The notes beneath the pieces are model-generated. The model saw nothing but the letters and a program-made list of their open reading frames with translations. It did not search any database and was not told where the DNA came from. This document shows, piece by piece, positions 1-11,700 of a DNA stretch of 64,000 nt. Source of the DNA: Asterochloris sp. CNOR1 (taxonomy: Eukaryota; Chlorophyta; Trebouxiophyceae; Trebouxiales; Trebouxiaceae). The DNA lies in contig OZ017755.1 in NCBI GenBank assembly GCA_963969365.1, forward strand, positions 2,480,001-2,544,000, read 5' to 3'. Positions within the stretch are counted from its first letter, which is position 1; each line of letters opens with the position of its first letter. A program made the translations under genes and the position numbers.

Positions 1-281
1 AGTATAGAAGGAGCTCGCTTGTGCCAGGGGAGGACTCAGTCAGGAGCTCAAATGAGATCTCATTCTCTGTCAAGTCACACCTTTCAGCCATGCAGGTGAC
101 AGACAGAAGACCTTTTCAGTGAATACTTCAACTATATCATCACTCAACAGAAGTCAAGGTGGGGCATGAGCACCATGACTGATTTCTCGCCTCGTCGCAG
201 GGTGTTGCATGAGGTCAAAGTCAAATTCAAATGCCATAGAAAGACTTTCTATGTAATGATCACAAATCTCAGTCCTGCCTC

Positions 282-3200
282 ATGACCAACATGCGGCAAC
301 GGATCGGGAGCGCCATTCTGATTTGCACTGCCGTCTGTTGGCTGGGCACTGCAGCCAGCAGATCATTACTGCAGGCAGCCCCTGGTGAGGAGTACTCCTG
401 CAAGGGCGGTCTGTTGCATTCACCCACGCCTCGGCCGTGCCAGTCTGATAGTATTAGATATGAATACAGTGCACCAGGCTCATGCACGATGCTTAGCCAA
501 ATCTGACACCACAGATCTGCAGTGCAGTTTCACTTTCAATCTCTGGCATTTCCAGGTACAGCTTGCACAAATCTGCCCATTTTGGCATGCGATGTCATTT
601 GCACTGCTAGTAGATGACAATGCTGGTGCAGGGACAATGGAACAATGTATCTGGCGTCCCAAGGCGCAGCAAACGCAGTACCTCCGGCCAATGCAAGGTG
701 AGACCAGTCAGTACGCGCATGAGCCGGTTCTGTGCCACATCCCTTTGCCCACCACCTCCCCAGTCCCTCGATTTCCCCTGGGGCCCTGCAGCTTTGTCAC
801 CAGGACTGGCAGCCAGCTGCTGCTGGATGGGCAGCCCTTCACTTATGTGGGAGCCAATTCTTACTACCTGTTGACAATGGCAGCTGGAGTCAGCACACGC
901 CCGCTGGTGAGTGAGGCAGCGCGGCCTCATTAGATGCACCTCTGTGAGGCTGACGTCAGGCACCTGGCTGACCCATGGGCTCCCTGCATGATGTCAAGGG
1001 CATTCCTAGGGCGCGCTTGGGGGCTGCTCACTGCTGCGAGGCACCACAGCCACGTGCAGCACTGCGAGGTACTGAGCGGGGTTTGGAAAAGACCATTCCA
1101 GATGACACTGTGCACAGCGCTCCAGACTGCTGAGCAGAGATGCCCCGCGCATGCAGCTCGAGAGAGTATGGGACGCAGGGTGACCAGTCTGTTGTTTTCA
1201 TTGCTTGTCAAGAGGCTCCACCAGTGTGGCTTAATGGGGCGGCCTGTGCAGTGCTGTGGCCACATGAATGCTGTGCCGTGGAGTGCCAGCAGGTCGCCGC
1301 CACTGATGTCAACAGATGTGCCCTGATGGGTAGTGTGCTGTGCCGTGGCCCACAGTTGTGCTGCAGGTGGCCAGCAAAATGCAGCTGCTGCCACCAACAC
1401 AAGTCACTGGGTGTCAGTTTATAGCCCTGTGTAACTTTCTTCAGGAAAGGCCTGTGTTGCAGGTGGTCAGCTTCTTCCAGCAGCTAATGTACACACCTTG
1501 CCCTGGGTGTCAATGCCAAGCCTGTGTGAGAGTTTTGTTTTAACCAAACCTGTGCTGCAGGTAACCAGCGTGTTCCAACAGATGGCTGCCACCAACACCA
1601 GCGTGCTGCGCACCTGGGCCTTCAATGACTATACAAACTTCACTGGACCCTCATTGCAGCCGGAGCTGGGCACGCTCAATGTCAGCACACTTGCGTGAGT
1701 GTGTCTTGTTAGGACGAGCTACGTCTTTTGCAGGGGCACATCGCTGTTCAGAGGTCTTTGCGAGTCACAGCCGCTGCTGAGACGTGAGCAAAGGCTCCCA
1801 GCAGCCTGTCGCAGCACTACGCTGTGCACACAAGCTGCTTGAGCTGCTAAGCTTGGCAGGCATATTCTAACCAGCAGCGGCTTCAGAAGTGGAGCCCACC
1901 CGCCAACCATAAGCTTGCCAGACACTTCCAGTTTTGTCAGTGCAGGAATGGCTTGGACTATGTGGTGTCCCAGGCCGCAGTGTACAACATCAAGCTGATC
2001 CTGACTCTAACCAACTACTTTGTGAGCCCAACATTTTGCACACGCGACAGCCTCTCTGTGTCTGCGGTGCTTCTTCTGCGCTGAGTGGCACAGCAGTTTC
2101 ACAGAGGAGCCTCTGGGCCCGTTTGAGCTTGCAGCGCTGGCTTCCGCAGGCGGATTATGGAGGCATGCAGGCCTATGTGCAGTGGATCAATCCGGGCATC
2201 AACTCAACAGTCCAGGCATTCTACCAGAACCCCACAATTCAGGTGATCACAACCCTCAGCACTGAGGCAGCGCATGCCCCAACTCTACAGTGCATGAAAT
2301 GCACCAGAAACATGCAGGTGACCTGCTCCACTTCCAGGCAGGGCCCTGCATCACTGCAGTCCCAGTGCTCCAGCCTGTCTGCCTCAGGCAAGCCACAGCA
2401 AGCCTTCTGCATTCTGGGTTCAGGTGGGCAGCCGGCACACTTGATAGCTGTGCTGGCTCTGGCTGGTACTGCATACACAGCTTTGTGCTTCACCCTGAGG
2501 AGGCACCTCTGCAGGCTGCCTGGCCTTTCTAATCAAAGATCATCACGTACAATAATGACTGTGGGCTGCCTTGGTGTCAGGCCTGTTCAATAGAGTGCCC
2601 CTTCTCACGTTGCTCCCCCTGGGCGTCCCGGCGGCCCTTGCTGCAGTAGTGGTGCGGCAGTAGCAGTGAACCTGAGCATGCTTGAAGCATACCTCTTGCT
2701 CCTGTGCAGGCTGCGTATCTCGACTTCGTCACCGCCATTGTTCTGCGTAAGAACAGCATCACAGGTGTGCTGTACAGGGATGATCCCACCATACTGGCCT
2801 GGGACATTGCCAATGAGCCCTCCAACCCTGGGGATGAGACTGGCGACATTCTGCAGGTAGGTCTGTACGCCAAGGGCTGTCAGACAAGCGTGGGAGCCAT
2901 GAGGCACCTGATCGCATGCATCTGGTGCACCAGCCAAGGCTGTCCAGACAGGCTATGCTGCCTGGTATTTCATGTTGTTGTGAAAGTGTGTGCTGTACAG
3001 CTTGATGATAGCCTGTCAGCAGGCTGGCCAGCTCCTCCCTGAGAGCCAAATCTTCCTCAGGTGATGGCGAGTCAGTCAGGCAGCATATGGCAGGTGCCAG
3101 CACCAGGCTGCCCTCGCATTGTGGCGGCTGGGCATGGTTCAAAATGCGTCCTCAGATAGCAAAACTGTGCCCAATAGTTGTGCAGGCCTGGATTGAGATG

Positions 3201-5387
3201 GCCTCAGCTTATGTCAAGCACCTCGACCCCAACCACTTGGTCTACACTGCAACCATTGGATACTTTGGAGCCACCACACCCAGCCTGTGAGCCTACTTGG
3301 CATGGTATCTGCTGTTTGCACCAGATGCGCGTGCTGCTGACCTTTGCAGCTCCTTCTGTGTGTTGTGTTAGTCTGTGAGCGAAGTAAAGGGTGCACCCTT
3401 CGGTCACAGCCTGGTACAAGATACTGTGCACAAGCCGTTCTGCCGGGCTGCACAGGGCAACAAGTCTTTTGTCATGGTGCCTCTTTGTACCATGTTGCCA
3501 TCAGCTGCACCTGCTGTTTGCAATCCAAGCCACTTCCCACCACAGCAGGTTGTCTCTAGGGTGTAGGTGACATTGTGCCTGGCTGTTTGCTGGACATGGG
3601 CCACCCTGCCCTGCAGTTGAGGTACACATTGTACCCTGCAGGGTGTACCTCAACGGCAACCAGACAGAATTTTCACCCTACACCACTGTTCCCTACAACA
3701 GCCTGTGTAATGGCAATGACTGGGCGCGCAACATTGCGACACCCACTGTAGGTGAGCAGCCAGCAGCACTGCTTGCACCGACGTGAGCTACATGTTTTGG
3801 AAGGGTTTTGGAAGGTTACCATACTCTGCAACTTTGAGGCCCTGAGACATGCGTGCTGCTTGCAACATTCTCATGGGGCTGCTGAGCATCTGTTGTGTGT
3901 CCACAGATCTGGCAGGCATGCACTACTATGTTGACTATGGCCCTTCTGAAGCGCAGTACACCCAAAGCCTGGTAAGTGGCCTCTCCTGCACACTTGCACC
4001 ATGCACAGCATCATGCAGGCAATATCCCCTCTTATCAGCCATGATTGGTATTGAAGCTTTTGGCTGTGTCTCTGGCTTGTGCACGCGCTGCCAGCTTTGC
4101 TTTGTGCAAGATGTCCACCGATGTCAAGTTTGAAAGGCTGTCCTGCTACAGATCCAAGGCCACATGCAAGTGGCACAGTCTGCAAACAAGCCCATGATCA
4201 TTGATGAGGTCAGCGGCCAGAGGCCCATCAGTGCCAGGAATGACTTCCTGTCACGGATGTTTGCCCAGGTCCAGGCTGCGGGCTCGCCAGTTGTAGGTGA
4301 GGTCAGCAAATTATATCTGATCCTGTCGGCTGGCTTTGTGGGGCTGGCTGGCGACAGGCTGGCCCAAGTGCTGCAGCCTGCTGGCTGCCTCCACATATGT
4401 GTGGTAAAGGCCTGCAAGTCCCTGCTGCTGGTTGGTGACATGCAATGCAATGTGTATAGTACTCAGGCTACTGGAAGGCAATGAAGCGCACCACTGCTGA
4501 CCTCACGCTCCAGCCCAGCTAAGTATGGCAACCTGCAGCTGCTGCAGTGATGGAGGCCAGATGCGTGCTGCAGGTGTAAACGTCTGGCTTTACGTGGCCC
4601 CCAGCTATGCAGGTAGGCTGCCACTGCCTTGAACTGCCTCTGCATGAGCGCTGCCCCACCAATGTCACCTTACTCTCCCTGTGACGTCAGCATGTCTGTC
4701 ATGTCCCCTGTAGATGAATCCTGCGTGCTGGCCAACCATGTTTGCTTGCATGCCCGATCTGTCCAATCTTGCACTCAGGCAGTTAGGACTTCGTTGCACA
4801 GGAGTTGCTCCTCAAGCTAGCAGCATTGCTATGGCTCTCCTCCCTCAGCAACTGTCCAGACTGCTGATCAAGCTTCCCTGCCGAGTGCCAGTGAAAGCTC
4901 TGATCCCTGCAGCCGCAAAACACTTAGGTTCATGTATGCACTGCTGTCGCATGCTCTGACTGTGTCTGTTTGTGCAGATTATGACGGGTTCAGCGTGTAC
5001 TCATCAGAAGCTCCCTACCTCAATGACTTGCCAGCTTCGCCGTACCCTTTCACTCAGGGCCTGGCCAATGCCCAGAATGCTGTTTTTCATAATTATGCCG
5101 CAGCCGATCTCTGTGCTAGGCGCCTGTTCAAGCAATCGGACAGGGCTGTCGGCTGGGACCAGACTCTTAGCATCATCAGGTGCGGCTGCGCTCACCAGGT
5201 GGCAGATGCTATGCCACAGTTGAGCTGCTGTTTGTGTTGCACATGCTGACGATTGACGCTGTTGACTTGGCTGACTTAGTTTGCTTGGACTGCTGAGGTG
5301 GACTGCTGCAGGTCTGCTGCTGCAAAGACAACAAGCAGCGCTCAAGCACAATTGCCAGCATCACCCACGCCTGCTACAGCAGGCTGA
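282..5387 (+). CDS. Secreted endo-1,4-beta-mannanase, glycoside hydrolase family 5 (13 exons)
   Basis: Hydrolyses internal beta-1,4-mannosyl bonds of mannans, probably outside the cell or in the wall. Exons: 282-384, 764-906, 1561-1694, 1946-2021, 2150-2242, 2710-2856, 3186-3286, 3642-3751, 3907-3971, 4152-4296, 4574-4612, 4978-5179, 5312-5387; frame is continuous, giving 477 aa. Residues 1 to about 30 form a hydrophobic signal peptide. The GH5_7-like core runs from about residue 70: LLDGQPFTYVGANSYYLL, then RTWAFND. The acid/base Glu is E219 in WDIANEPSNP and the nucleophile is E343 in KPMIIDEVSG. The last ~30 residues are a Ser/Ala/Pro/Thr-rich tail, as in plant and algal secreted enzymes. 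The exon 1/exon 2 join is least certain, since another acceptor lies at 791; exon 2 from 764 is the choice that keeps frame. Intron 2 carries two echoes of the exon 3 start. The gene converges on the kinesin gene. GH5 assignment is strong; mannan as substrate is from family knowledge. Confidence 0.92.
1358..1605 (+). repeat. Exon-edge echoes of mannanase exon 3
   Basis: The real acceptor CTGCAG at 1555-1560 is followed by exon 3. Similar acceptor plus exon-start copies lie at 1457-1494 and 1361-1400, spaced 98 and 96 bp. The furthest copy still holds the exon 3 string for GCCACCAACAC. The copies are diverged and not in an open frame with the upstream exon. Confidence 0.75.
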
Positions 5388-5742
5388 GTGGGTGAGCAGA
5401 GGACTTAGATTCAGCTCAACAGTCATGATTTGATATGCAAGCAATTAGATTAGTGACCCATTTCCTGTCAACTTTTGGACTTGACGACATGGCCCCTTTC
5501 GACAGTCCAGGCTTACTCAGTGTAGCAGACGGGTCAGGCACATGCTTCATGTCTGCATCCTCCAATATATTCTGTCTGGGCGCCCGACTGTTATGAGCTG
5601 TTGATTGACCTTCAGCATGCAAACGCTGCACTTACTTTCCACATGCCTATATGATGAAGCGTACTGTTGGTCCCTTGCTTTTGGGCTACCGCCCACCTGG
5701 CGCAGGCTTGCTGCAATCTAAAGCTGCAACCTGAAGGTGCAA
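5388..5742. other. Intergenic region between convergent mannanase and kinesin genes
   Basis: 355 bp holding the 3' ends of both genes. I see no TGTAA signal on either strand and no convincing coding sequence. Confidence 0.6.
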
Positions 5743-8700
5743 TCATGGCTGTTGTGCCAGAGGTGCTCTACCCCTGGCTGAGCGGGGACGTCTGATGGCG
5801 CTGGGGGGGCGCGCAGACCTGGACGGCTGCTGCGGCTGCATGGCCAGGCCATTCAGCACCTCTTCATCTGCCAGCATGATGTTCTGCTGCTTCCCCGGCT
5901 CCAGAAAAACAGTGACATGATTTTCAGACCCAAAGGCAGCATCCAGGGCAGCCTGCAGGGTACAGCTTTCGTCAGTGTGCCAAGTTTTTCCTGGAGGATA
6001 CAAGTCAGCAGTGGCTGTCACTGCTGGCAGTCATCAGTGGCTATCACACTGTGTAGCAGCGCATAGAGACAAGAACAGGCACCTGTGACTAGCAGGCTGT
6101 GAGGGCATGCAAGCAGGACGCCATGACCTTGCCAGCAGCAGATGGTCTTGAGGAATGGCCACAGGCAGGCGCACAACCAGCTCAGCCTTGCCTGCATGTG
6201 GTCTGAAGCGCCGCCAAAGTCGAAGGTGGTGCGCTCTGGCATGTCCAGCTCCATGTTCAGAATGTTTTCTGTCTTGTAGCGGGGGTTGTGGTCGCCTAGG
6301 GCTGCTGCCGCCTGCAGGCAAGGTCAGGATGTCCCCTTTCATGCAGTGGAGGTTGTGATGGCCAGGGCTGCTGCCGCCGCCAGTCAGCTGACACCATCAC
6401 ATGCAGGCCTCCTTCGTCAGCAGCATACACTGCTCCTGTTAGCACCGCCCTGCAGCTTGAAGGAACAGACCCATCCAGGTTGCTGCTCTGCACCTCACAT
6501 CATGCTTTGCTGTGGGCTGCAACGGCCTCTCCTGCCTAGCTACAGCTGAAGGGGTCACAGCCACATTCCTGCCTGCAAAGCTAGATGATTGCTTACGCTG
6601 CACAGTTCCACTCTTGCCATCCACGCTCACCAGGCAACCTGCCCCGACTGCAGCAGCTGCCTGGCTGTAGCTCTACAACTGGCAGGCTGCAAGTCCCACA
6701 CAGACACCTGGGCCCATGTGACCTTGGCACATGCACTTTCAGGCTGCACCTCTGCAAAGCAGATGAGGGACAACCCCGCACAGGGCACCTCGCATGCACA
6801 GTGTCTCACTTCCTTTGGCAGGGGTACTGACAGGAACGCAGCTCTGCAAGTCAGGTCCACCTCCTGCACAACCACCTGGGCTGCACAGCACACCCACCTT
6901 GGCATAGGCGCTGACAGGGCGGCGGGCGCCTGCTGCGCTCACAGGCCGCTTGGGTGCGCCCCCGCGCTGCTTGGCTACGTCACTCAGCCGCTGCAGCACC
7001 CATACTTCCTGCTCCTCGTCCCAGTGGGCTCGCTTCATCAGCTGCAGGGCAGAGACTGGCAGGATGCCTCTGCTGGCATGCCTTGCAGTGACAGCCTCTT
7101 CAAGCTGTGCAGGCACCGGCCTGATCTTAGTGGGCTCACTTTACAAGCTGCAGGGCAAAGGTTGGTAGCTGTCTCTATGGGCATGTCTTGCAGTGGCTGT
7201 GTGGACCCGTCTCTGGCCTCGTTGGGATGCAGGTACTGGCACCTGATCCCAGTGGGCCTCCTTAAGGAGCTACAGGGCACACAGGTTTACCCTTTGATGC
7301 CCGCAAGAGATGCAAGAGTTGACCTTCAGCAGGTGCAGGACACATGGTATTGCCCAGGCATGATGAGCCCTAGCCTCTCTAGGATACGATCACTGAGGTA
7401 TCCTGCCTCATGCCCACTTACATCAGCTGCACTTTGGGATGGTTGTCCATTTACAAACACAGGTCAAGGGGCGCGTCACCTAGCCAGGGCTGTGTTGCGC
7501 TTTTCAGACCAGCCTCAGGCCTCTGCATTGGCTGCAGGGCCTCAGGGATTGCAGCAACATCTTGAATGAGGGCTGTTGGGGCTGGGCTGCACCTGCTGGT
7601 CAATCGCTGCACCGGCCAGCCAGAGGAAAGCTGCGCTGCACAGCTGTGACAAGCCGTCAGTGCAACCTCAGCCGCAGCAGACCCCCTGCCATCAGATTAT
7701 TGGCCAGGCACCCACCTTCTGCACCTCAGGTGGCGGGATGAATGCCTGAATGACCAGGTCCTTGAGCGCCAGCTGCTGCTGTAGCATGCGAGCGCTATCC
7801 ATCATGACCTCTTTCTCTGCCTGCACATGGCAATGGTGCGTTCAGGCAAGTGTTTCATCGTTGTCTAGGGCGGACATGCTGCAGGGTGAAAGTCAAGGAC
7901 CCTTGATATCACTAAAAGCGCTGCTGAATTTCATGAAGCAGCACATTCAGCAGGCTGCATGTTTTATAAAAATTTCTCAGGCTGTGTGGCCCAGTGCAGT
8001 GTCATGTGATGGCCAAGCAGCCCCGCCTCTGCTTATTGCAAATGCCGCTCCATCCAGGCAGCTTCGCTTGCTTGGGTCAAGTATTGGCATGCACTCACCT
8101 GCCAGCCCCCCCGGTGGGCATCCACCTCTGACTTGACCTGGGTGTAGGCGCCCATCAGAGCCCGCAGCTGCTGAGTCAGCTGGGCCGCTTCATCCTGCAG
8201 GAGGATTCAATTTCAAGGTGGCAGGGGCCTGCAGCCCTGGGTCAAATGAGATGTCTTCTGCCAAGAGATGCCCTGCAGTCCGTGCAAGTGCAACGTGCCA
8301 TGCATTTGGTGCATCCACAACCGTCTCAGCATATCTGACAGTCACCGCTACGCCAGCCCACCTGCAGGGACGAGAACTTGCCCCGCGCAGCTGCCTTGGC
8401 CTGCTCCAGCTCTACGATGCGCTGCGCCTTGGCAGCCTCCTGCGAAATAGAGCACTGGAATTGATCAGGTGCGCCCTGGATGTGCCTCTGCAAGCTGAGT
8501 GGCAAAGTGGCGGTCATGGCAGCTCTCGCTTCTGGGCCCACAACGTCACAACCTGCAGACCTGTGTGCGAGGCAGTGCCAAGTGCTCAAAGCACAGCGCT
8601 GGAGACATGGTCCCTCTGACATGGAGGCCCTGGCAGATGGTGCAGGAGCAGTGCCTGCCTTATCCTTCTGCGCCTGCCACTCGCGCTGCCTGGCCGCCAG

Positions 8701-11700
8701 CAGCTGCTGCTTCTTCTCAGCAGCCGCAGCCAGGCCACCCATCTCCTCCCCGCGCAGCAGCTTGCTCTGCATGCGTGCCAGGCGGGCCTCTAGCTCCGCC
8801 CTGCAGCCAACGACTGATCCCTAAGCACTGCAGCTCTGTATCCTGGCAGTAATGAGGAAGGCAAGGCTGTTGCATGCCAGCAAGAGGGGCCTAGAGTTCA
8901 ACCCTGCAGCCAGGCCAGCAATTTGCACCTCGGGATTTGTACTCTGGCAGCCCTCCACAATGCAAGCCTTCTGCAGGCCAGCCAGGTGGGCCTCAAAGTC
9001 CGAACCCACAGCCAGGCCAACAGAGACCCTTGTTGCCAGACCCTACTTGCCACTAAGCGATGCAGCTCTTGGTCAGCACAATGTTCTGCGTAATCAGCCA
9101 GGCAAGCCTCAGCCCTGCAGGCAGGTTGACAGTTGAGACTGACACCCTGTGATTCATATCCTGGCAGCACCTCCTGGTCACTACAGCTCCTGCCGTGAAC
9201 AGGCATGGATTGATAATGACAATTACATGGTGGCCTCCATTCCAGCCTGCTTCAGCATTGGATCCGATGATGAGTGTGTGTGGCAGCCTGTCGTTTGGTG
9301 CACATGGCCTGCTTTGCAGGCAGCCGCAGCCGACCATGGAGCTCTAGCGACGGGTACCTTAGGGGGCCTCAAGGGTTACCACCATCCTGCCATATGCAGA
9401 AGGTAGTGTGATACCTGGCTTGCTGACCCAACCAGGCCTTTGCTGTGAACAGGGCCTCACTCGCAGTCAGCATCAGCTGCATCGACTCCAGAAGCTTCCA
9501 AATGGCAACATCACGTCAAGTCCTGTCAAGGTGTGTCTCGCACACGCTCAGCCCCTCAGTTGCATCCCCTCTCGGGTCTGCTGGCCCGTGCTGCATTTGA
9601 GCTCTCATCTACACCAGTTTTGTGACGCCGACTGCTCCTGAATCTGGTGGTCGAGACTTCCTGAGGCTGTCCTGCTTGCCTTGCAGCCAGCCCCAGGTAG
9701 CTGCCCTCCTCTGTGCTGTTGTGGTGTCTCGCACGCAGCCAGCCCTGCTGCACCCTCCCAAACTCACAATCAAGAGTCATGCAGGGCGTGCCTCACTTGC
9801 GCCGAGCTTCTGTTGCCCGCTGCTCGTGGATCTGGTGCAGTGAGGCTGCCTGCTGCTGCGCAGCTTCCTCCAGCTGAGCCGCCTCCTCCGTCGCCTTCCT
9901 GTGCTGCTCAGCCACAGCCGCAGCCTCCCTCTGTGCCTGCTGCTCAGCTTCCTCGTGGATCTGCAGCAACACAGCACCGCCTCAGCAGGCCATGCCAAGC
10001 GGCGCAAACACGTCACTTCACAGCAGCAGCCTGCCTTAGCACCTGCTGCTCAGCCTCTTCACAAATCTGCAGCACATAATTCCCAACAATCCTGCTGAAG
10101 CAGCACTGCCACAGGTGCTGCAGCACAGTTTCCCAGCCGCTGCCCATGCCTTCCTCTGCGCCTGGGCAGCAACTCTAGCATGGCGCTCTGCTGCTGTGCA
10201 GCATGACCCTGCCTCCTACAGAGCCCCAGCAGATAAGCAAGGCCCAGTGTCACGGCCTTTAAGGCGGTAGGGCCCTAACCCTGACCAGCAGTCTTTGGAT
10301 CTGGTTTTGCCCCTACTGCCCTGCTCATGCAGCATGCCCTCATGATAGGCTTGCCGGGACCTGCACTCAAGCCCCTTTCCCAAAAGGCTTCCCTACAGTA
10401 CTATTGTCGACGTTGTTATGGCTAACATCCTTGGAAGCAGCTCTGCCACGTGCTGCCCCTCTCAGCCTGTCAGCACAGGCCCATGTCGGCCCTCAGCATA
10501 CCCAGGGGAGAGATGAACACTCATTGTGGGCTTCTCAATTGACTCAAACATTCTGGCTGGCCCTTCGGCATGGACTGCGAGCAGGCAAAGCCAGCAGGCA
10601 TGGCGCCTCACTCAGTGTTTTGAGCATGCAATGGAGGAAGGCAGGCTCTCCACAGATAGACTTGGTTGTGTTGCCCCGCTGGGCAAGCCACAAAGTGGGC
10701 ACCTGCGCTGCCATGGCATAGCCCGACAGGCAGTTACACTTCCAAATGGCCACACGCGAGCCACCCTCATCTTGGCAAAGGTCCAGCTCGTCTCCCAGCG
10801 AGTTTGCCACGTCACTCAGTGCTGGCACGCAGCCCTCTCGGCAGGCCCGGCAGGGTTGTGCTGGCCAGTGTCTCCGTGACCAGCAGCAACCCTGCCTGCC
10901 ATGAGACCAGCGCTGGCATGCAAGCTATGTCTCGCGGCACAAGTTTCGGCTCGGTTCTCACTTTGGCCAGTGTCTCGGGGTCCAGCACGGCCCCCTGCTG
11001 CACCAGCTGCTCGCGCAGATCCCGCTCCATGTGGGCCCGCATCGCCTCAACCTCCTCCGCAGACAGCGGGCGCTCCACCCGCCTCTGCAGGCAGACCCCA
11101 CAACACGTGAAGTGCTTCAGGCGCCGTATCCTTAAACCTGTCTTCATGTCAAGAAAGTGGGGTCTCCACAGAGCAGCTGTGCAATCTGCTCAAGCACATG
11201 TTTGACAGCCCTCGGTGCAATCACCCCCAAGCAGTCGGCCCCAAGCACATGCTGCCGGACTCAGCATGAAACAGCGTGCCAAGATGCTGGCGCAACTTTC
11301 CTCAGCAGGTGGGGGGGCGCTACACCAACCTCTGCAGGTCAGGCACAGGTTGCAGTGCTGAGCAACGAGCTTTCTGTCAAGCTGCCGGCAAGCTCTGCAA
11401 TCCCGTGCAAGCCGGGGGCACTCCATTAATCTTTACAGGGAAGGCATGCAACGTCCCCATCTGCACTGTTGTCTGGCTGGCAAGGGTACACCTCCGTCCA
11501 GGTGCAGGGCCACTGGTTGGCACATGTTGCCTATGGCACGCATTGCTTTGCACACGTAGCAACAGGTATTCTGCACACATGGTTGCGTATACCAGCAAGT
11601 CAGGGGCCTCCCCCTAGCTGCTGCAGGCAACACTGTCTGGAGCAGACACCTCATGCTCACAAACTGCTCGAAAGGAGTCCCCTGCCACCGCCCCCTCCAG

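Noticed and set aside
6589-7569. 326-codon plus-strand open frame
   Set aside because: Overlaps kinesin exon 16 and repeat-rich intron on the other strand; its apparent internal repeats are the echo array.
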